Assembly (NCBI GenBank): GCA_027487575.1
Contig: JAIYDJ010000114.1
Span: forward strand, 1-64,000
Source: Rhodobacter sp.
GTDB taxonomy: Bacteria; Pseudomonadota; Alphaproteobacteria; Rhodobacterales; Rhodobacteraceae
Direction: 5' to 3'
Length of the DNA stretch: 64,000 bases
Below, in pieces: positions 60,339 to 64,000 of the stretch. Numbering within the stretch: position 1 is the stretch's first letter; each line of letters begins with the position of its first letter. The notes beneath the pieces are model-generated. The model made no database searches. It saw only the letters and a program-made list of their open reading frames with translations, and had not been told where the DNA came from. A program made the translations under genes and the position numbers.

Positions 60339-61937
60339 TCAGCCGATGGCGGCGGCCCTGACATCGGCATCGATGAAGGGCAGATACTGCCCGAAGTTTT
60401 CGGCGAACATCCCCACGAGCCGCGCCGCCTGCGCGTCATAGGCGGCGGGATCGGCCCAGGTCGTCCGCGGGGTCAGCAGCGCAGTGTCCACGCCCTGAAC
60501 CGCCACGGGCACCTCGAAGCCGAAGTTCGCATCGCGGCGGAATGCCCCGTCCGCGAGTGACCCGTCCAGCGCCGCCGACAGCAGCGCCCGCGTCGCCTTG
60601 ATCGGCATCCGGCGCCCCGCCCCGTAGGCGCCCCCGGTCCAGCCGGTGTTGACCAGCCAGCAGGTGGCCCCGTGCTGCGCAATCTTGGCCTGCAACAGCT
60701 TGCCATAGACCTCTGGCCTGCGGGGCATGAAGGGCGCCCCGAAACAGGTGCTGAAGGTCGGCGTCGGTTCGGTCACCCCCCGCTCGGTTCCTGCCACTTT
60801 CGAGGTGAACCCGGACAGGAAATGGTACATCGCCTGCGCGGACGTCAGCCGGGCGATGGGCGGCAACACCCCGAACGCATCGCAGGTCAGCATGACGATG
60901 TTTTTCGGATGCCCGCCCAAGCCCGTGGCCGAAGCGTTGGAGATGTAGTCCAGCGGATAGGCGCAGCGGGTATTTGCGGTCAGGCTGTCATCGTCAAAGT
61001 CGATCTCGAAGGTTTCCGGATCATAGACCACATTTTCGACGATCGTGCCGAACCGGTGCGTGGTCGCGTGGATCTCGGGCTCTGCCTCGGCGCGCAGGTT
61101 GATCGTCTTGGCATAGCAGCCGCCTTCGAAGTTGAACGTGCCCCGGTCGGACCAGCCATGTTCGTCGTCGCCGATCAGCGTGCGGTCCGGCGCGGCGGAG
61201 AGCGTGGTCTTGCCGGTGCCCGACAGGCCAAAGAAAACCGCCGTATCCGAAGGATCATCCAGCGCATGGTTGGCCGAACAATGCATCGGCATCACGCCCT
61301 TGGCGGGCAGGATATAGTTCAGCAGGGTGAACACCGACTTCTTGTTTTCGCCGGCATAGGCGGTGTTGGCGATCAGGATGAGCTTCGCATCGAAATTCAT
61401 TGCGATCACGGTGGTGGACCGGCAACCGTGCCGTTCCGGATCGGCCTTGAAGCTGGGGCAGTTGATGACGGTCCAGTCTGGCACGAAACTGTCAAGCTCT
61501 GCCCGGTCGGGTCGGCGCAGCAGATGGCGGATGAACAGGCCGTGCCAGGCCAGTTCGGTCACCATGCGCAGGTCCAGCCGGTGGTCGGGATCGGCTCCGG
61601 CATAAAGGTCCTGCACAAAATAGTCGCGTCCCTGCATGTGGGCCCGCATGTCGGCGTAAAGCCGGTCGAAGGCGGCCGCGTCCATCGCCGCGTTGTTTTC
61701 CCACCAGATCGACGCCTCGACCGAAGGGGTGCGGACCACGAACTTGTCTTTCGGGGACCGTCCGGTGAATTGCCCGGTCGAACACAGGAAAGCCCCGCCT
61801 TTTCCCAATTTTCCCTCACCCCGTGCGACGGCGGCCTCGACCAGGGACGGTTCGATCTGGTTGTAATAGACCGCTCCCAAACCGGTTATGCCCTGATCTT
61901 CAAGCCGTTGGCTGGGATTCACGCGTCCGTTGGTCAT
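60339..61937 (-). CDS. pckA: Phosphoenolpyruvate carboxykinase (ATP)
   Basis: A 532-residue gluconeogenic enzyme converting oxaloacetate plus ATP to PEP. Visible: [15 protein letters not shown], the kinase P-loop [14 protein letters not shown], metal/ligand blocks [35 protein letters not shown], and [20 protein letters not shown]. Divergent from chvI with a 355-bp gap containing tandem operator-like repeats; the pckA-chvI-chvG order is conserved in alphaproteobacteria. Confidence 0.97.
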   Translation of the reverse strand: MTNGRVNPSQRLEDQGITGLGAVYYNQIEPSLVEAAVARGEGKLGKGGAFLCSTGQFTGRSPKDKFVVRTPSVEASIWWENNAAMDAAAFDRLYADMRAHMQGRDYFVQDLYAGADPDHRLDLRMVTELAWHGLFIRHLLRRPDRAELDSFVPDWTVINCPSFKADPERHGCRSTTVIAMNFDAKLILIANTAYAGENKKSVFTLLNYILPAKGVMPMHCSANHALDDPSDTAVFFGLSGTGKTTLSAAPDRTLIGDDEHGWSDRGTFNFEGGCYAKTINLRAEAEPEIHATTHRFGTIVENVVYDPETFEIDFDDDSLTANTRCAYPLDYISNASATGLGGHPKNIVMLTCDAFGVLPPIARLTSAQAMYHFLSGFTSKVAGTERGVTEPTPTFSTCFGAPFMPRRPEVYGKLLQAKIAQHGATCWLVNTGWTGGAYGAGRRMPIKATRALLSAALDGSLADGAFRRDANFGFEVPVAVQGVDTALLTPRTTWADPAAYDAQAARLVGMFAENFGQYLPFIDADVRAAAIG

Positions 61938-62292
61938 CTAGAAAGCTCCCTTCGATCGCGCGGGCGATCCATTCAGGTGATCGAGGTCCGGGTCGCGGTC
62001 GGCGTCTGACCCGCAGACAATGGGATGGTGACAGTCCGCACTTGGTCTATAACACGCGGATTTCAAAGCGGAATAGGGTGCGCGGGTGCAGTTAGCGCAA
62101 CCATCTGCAGGTTAGCGCAATCACTCGGCACCGTTTTGCCGACTGCGGCATATTAGTCATTCTTTGAGGAATTTGACGCGTGATGATTCGGACTGCCGAC
62201 GTGATTCGCACATTCCAGTTGATTCCAGGGGCCAGAAAACGGATCATGTGGAAAAAATCAGGCAAAGCCGAGCAGCAGAGGGAAACCCAACC
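61938..62292. promoter_or_regulatory. Divergent pckA / chvI control region with tandem repeats
   Basis: Two exact copies of GTTAGCGCAA (62091-62100 and 62111-62120), 20 bp apart. Extended, each fits NGTTAGCGCAANCA. This resembles the GTTAGCGCTAAC-type operators I recall for the LacI-family carbon regulator CceR, which controls pckA in R. sphaeroides; the match is by memory. No other gene is seen in this gap. Confidence 0.55.
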
Positions 62293-62994
62293 ATGGCAAG
62301 GATCGCCCTTGTGGACGACGACAGGAATATCCTGACGTCGGTGTCGATGACTCTGGAAGCCGAGGGGTTCGAGGTCGAGACATTCAACGATGGCCAGTCC
62401 GCGCTGGACGCCTTCAACCGGCGGATGCCGGATATGGCGGTTCTCGACATCAAGATGCCGCGTATGGACGGGATGGACCTGTTGCAGCGTCTGCGGCTGA
62501 AGTCGTCGATGCCCATAATCTTCCTGACTTCGAAGGACGACGAGATCGACGAGGTTCTGGGGCTTCGGATGGGGGCGGATGACTATGTGAAAAAGCCGTT
62601 CAGCCAGCGTTTGCTGGTCGAGCGGATACGGGCCCTGCTGCGCCGTCAGGATGCGATCGCGACCGGCGAGGTTGCTGTCACCGAAGAAACCAAGATCATG
62701 GAACGCGGGCATCTGCGGATGGACCCGCTGCGCCATTCGGTGTCCTGGAAGGGCAACGACGTGTCGCTGACCGTGACGGAATTCATGCTGCTGCAGGCGC
62801 TGGCGCAGCGGCCGGGTTTCGTCAAGTCGCGTGATCAGTTGATGGACGTGGCCTATGATGATCAAGTCTATGTCGACGACCGCACGATCGACAGCCATAT
62901 CAAGCGGTTGCGCAAGAAGATGCGCGCCGTGGACGATGATTTCTCGGCCATCGAAACCCTGTATGGCATCGGTTATCGCTATAACGAAGAATGA
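62293..62994 (+). CDS. chvI: ChvI response regulator
   Basis: A 233-residue OmpR-family regulator: receiver with [10 protein letters not shown], phospho-acceptor D52 ([19 protein letters not shown]) and K101 ([10 protein letters not shown]), then a winged-helix domain ([34 protein letters not shown]). Position next to pckA and chvG, and the sequence pattern, identify ChvI, the envelope/acid-stress regulator. The ATG at 62293 is chosen over an ATG at 62164 because it gives the standard N-terminus [10 protein letters not shown]. Its stop overlaps the chvG start by 4 bases. Confidence 0.93.
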   Translation: MARIALVDDDRNILTSVSMTLEAEGFEVETFNDGQSALDAFNRRMPDMAVLDIKMPRMDGMDLLQRLRLKSSMPIIFLTSKDDEIDEVLGLRMGADDYVKKPFSQRLLVERIRALLRRQDAIATGEVAVTEETKIMERGHLRMDPLRHSVSWKGNDVSLTVTEFMLLQALAQRPGFVKSRDQLMDVAYDDQVYVDDRTIDSHIKRLRKKMRAVDDDFSAIETLYGIGYRYNEE

Positions 62995-64000
62995 CGGCCC
63001 TTCCGCGCCTTACGATGACTGAAAAACCCGCAAAAAGCGGTGACGTCCTTTTGGGCGAAGACTGGGTTTCGCCCGACGCGGCGGCGGATTCCGTGCACCG
63101 CGAAGGGCGCAGCCGCCGCGGCGTCGTGGCGCTCAACAGTTCGCCTCTGGCCAGAAAGATCATCATCTTCAACCTGATGGCGCTGGTTGTTCTGGTGGCG
63201 GGGGTCTTGTTCATGAACCCGTTCCGCGACAGTCTGGTGCTGCAGCGCGAACAGGGCCTTGTGACCGAGGCCGAACTGATCGCCGATGTGTTCGAGGCCA
63301 CGCTTTCGGGCGGCGGCGCGCTGGCCCCCGGTGTGGCGCAGGACCTGCCGTCACAGTTGGCCAACATCAAGATCGCACCGGGGGTCGAGGTGTTCGTGTT
63401 CGACGCCTACGGCACGATGCTGGGCTCTGGCGTCGGTCAGCCCCGTCCGGAAAGCGAAGTTGACCAGCGGTCCACCATCATCACCGATTTCCTGAACGGC
63501 ATCTGGGATTTCATGTCGCGTCTGCTGTCGTCGTCACGCGACGGTGATGGCAAGGTCGACGGGCAGGAACGCGCCCGCAGCCTGTTCGCCGAGGCGCGGG
63601 GCGGGCAGACCGCCGTTAACACGGGGCAGGGGGCCGAGGGGGGAACCCAGTTTGCGGTGGCAACGCCGGTGTCGCGCGCGGGCGAGGTGCTGGCCGTGGT
63701 TGCGCTGACCTCGGCCGAGGGGGAAATCGACCGGCTGGTGCGGTACGAGCGCGAACAGATTCTGCAGATGTTCGTGATTGCGTTGCTGGTGTCGATCGGT
63801 CTGTCACTGGTTCTTGCCTCGACCATCGCCAACCCGCTGTCCGATCTGGCCGCGGCGGCTGAGCTTGGGCGCGACCGCGACGCGCGCAAGATGGCACCGG
63901 GGCGTGTGCGGATTCCCGACCTTGCGGCGCGCCCCGACGAAATTGGCCGTCTGTCGGTGGCGATGCGGGGCATGGTGGCAGCACTTTATGACCGGATCGA
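62991..64000 (+). CDS. chvG: ChvG (ExoS-type) sensor histidine kinase, 3' part cut by window edge
   Basis: The first ~336 residues of a membrane sensor kinase. After a ~60-residue cytoplasmic start ([20 protein letters not shown]), a first TM helix ([20 protein letters not shown]), a ~190-residue periplasmic sensor, a second TM helix ([20 protein letters not shown]) and a HAMP-like stretch ([20 protein letters not shown]). The kinase core lies beyond the window. Start ATG at 62991 overlaps the chvI stop (ATGA); an ATG at 63015 is an alternative. Confidence 0.92.
   Translation, partial: MTALPRLTMTEKPAKSGDVLLGEDWVSPDAAADSVHREGRSRRGVVALNSSPLARKIIIFNLMALVVLVAGVLFMNPFRDSLVLQREQGLVTEAELIADVFEATLSGGGALAPGVAQDLPSQLANIKIAPGVEVFVFDAYGTMLGSGVGQPRPESEVDQRSTIITDFLNGIWDFMSRLLSSSRDGDGKVDGQERARSLFAEARGGQTAVNTGQGAEGGTQFAVATPVSRAGEVLAVVALTSAEGEIDRLVRYEREQILQMFVIALLVSIGLSLVLASTIANPLSDLAAAAELGRDRDARKMAPGRVRIPDLAARPDEIGRLSVAMRGMVAALYDRI

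Noticed and set aside
1..64000. CRISPR arrays, rRNA and tRNA genes
   Set aside because: No regularly spaced repeats and no cloverleaf or rRNA sequence could be recognised by eye; a tRNA scan was not possible.

Overview
The window is high-GC chromosomal DNA from an alphaproteobacterium, most likely a Rhodobacteraceae (Rhodobacter/Tabrizicola/Gemmobacter-like) species. Evidence: the pckA / chvI-chvG neighbourhood, a CenR-like response regulator, a small Rhodobacter-type porin, a methylsuccinyl-CoA dehydrogenase of the ethylmalonyl-CoA pathway, and a beta-oxidation operon headed by a MerR regulator. The assignment rests on recognised gene families only; no search was run.

Region 1 (1-9310) is host core: leuS (cut by the window edge), a DUF3576 lipoprotein, a porin with a clear terminator, a YggS-type PLP protein, an L,D-transpeptidase overlapping ribA, a CenR-like regulator, an MFS exporter and exonuclease III.

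Region 2 (9361-29653) is a 20.3 kb Mu-like siphophage-type prophage remnant. Its ends can be placed: TGT...ACA termini, a 19-of-26 imperfect terminal inverted repeat and a 5-bp target duplication (GCCAC), between host xth and a ybjN-like gene. It keeps an S24/XRE repressor with two operator-like repeats around a rightward promoter, a Ner-like gene, a gpG-like morphogenesis gene, the N-terminal part of a gpI-type protease, and a complete-looking tail module. The tail module includes a canonical A_AAA_AAC -1 frameshift site and a fibre with an SGNH/O-acetylesterase domain. Transposase, terminase, portal, major capsid and lysis genes are not visible. Two junctions look like internal deletions: one leaves an orphan ADP-ribosyltransferase domain, the other fuses gpI to an N-terminally short tail tube gene. 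The right end carries AT-richer cargo: an HNH nuclease and a DNA methyltransferase fused to an Mrr-like nuclease domain, next to a Dam-type methylase.

Region 3 (29822-47100) is host: ybjN-like, proC, a CsaA-like protein, a D-2-hydroxyacid dehydrogenase, a sulfotransferase, a Hint-domain protein, then a leftward fatty-acid/acyl-CoA block (two MerR regulators, acyl-CoA dehydrogenase, small protein, GST, thiolase, fadJ). Between thiolase and fadJ sits an unrecognised four-gene set (NTF2-like, cupin, cupin, NTF2-like). Two thioesterases, a MATE exporter, a TIGR02186 protein and a TauE/SafE exporter follow.

Region 4 (47094-64000) is host: a nucleoside-uptake ABC operon ending in purine nucleoside phosphorylase, the nfu-tsaB-rimI cluster, a stress protein, an MFS protein, an orphan AAA ATPase, mcd, a second TauE/SafE protein, pckA, and divergent chvI-chvG (chvG cut by the window edge). 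The pckA/chvI gap holds a tandem operator-like repeat.
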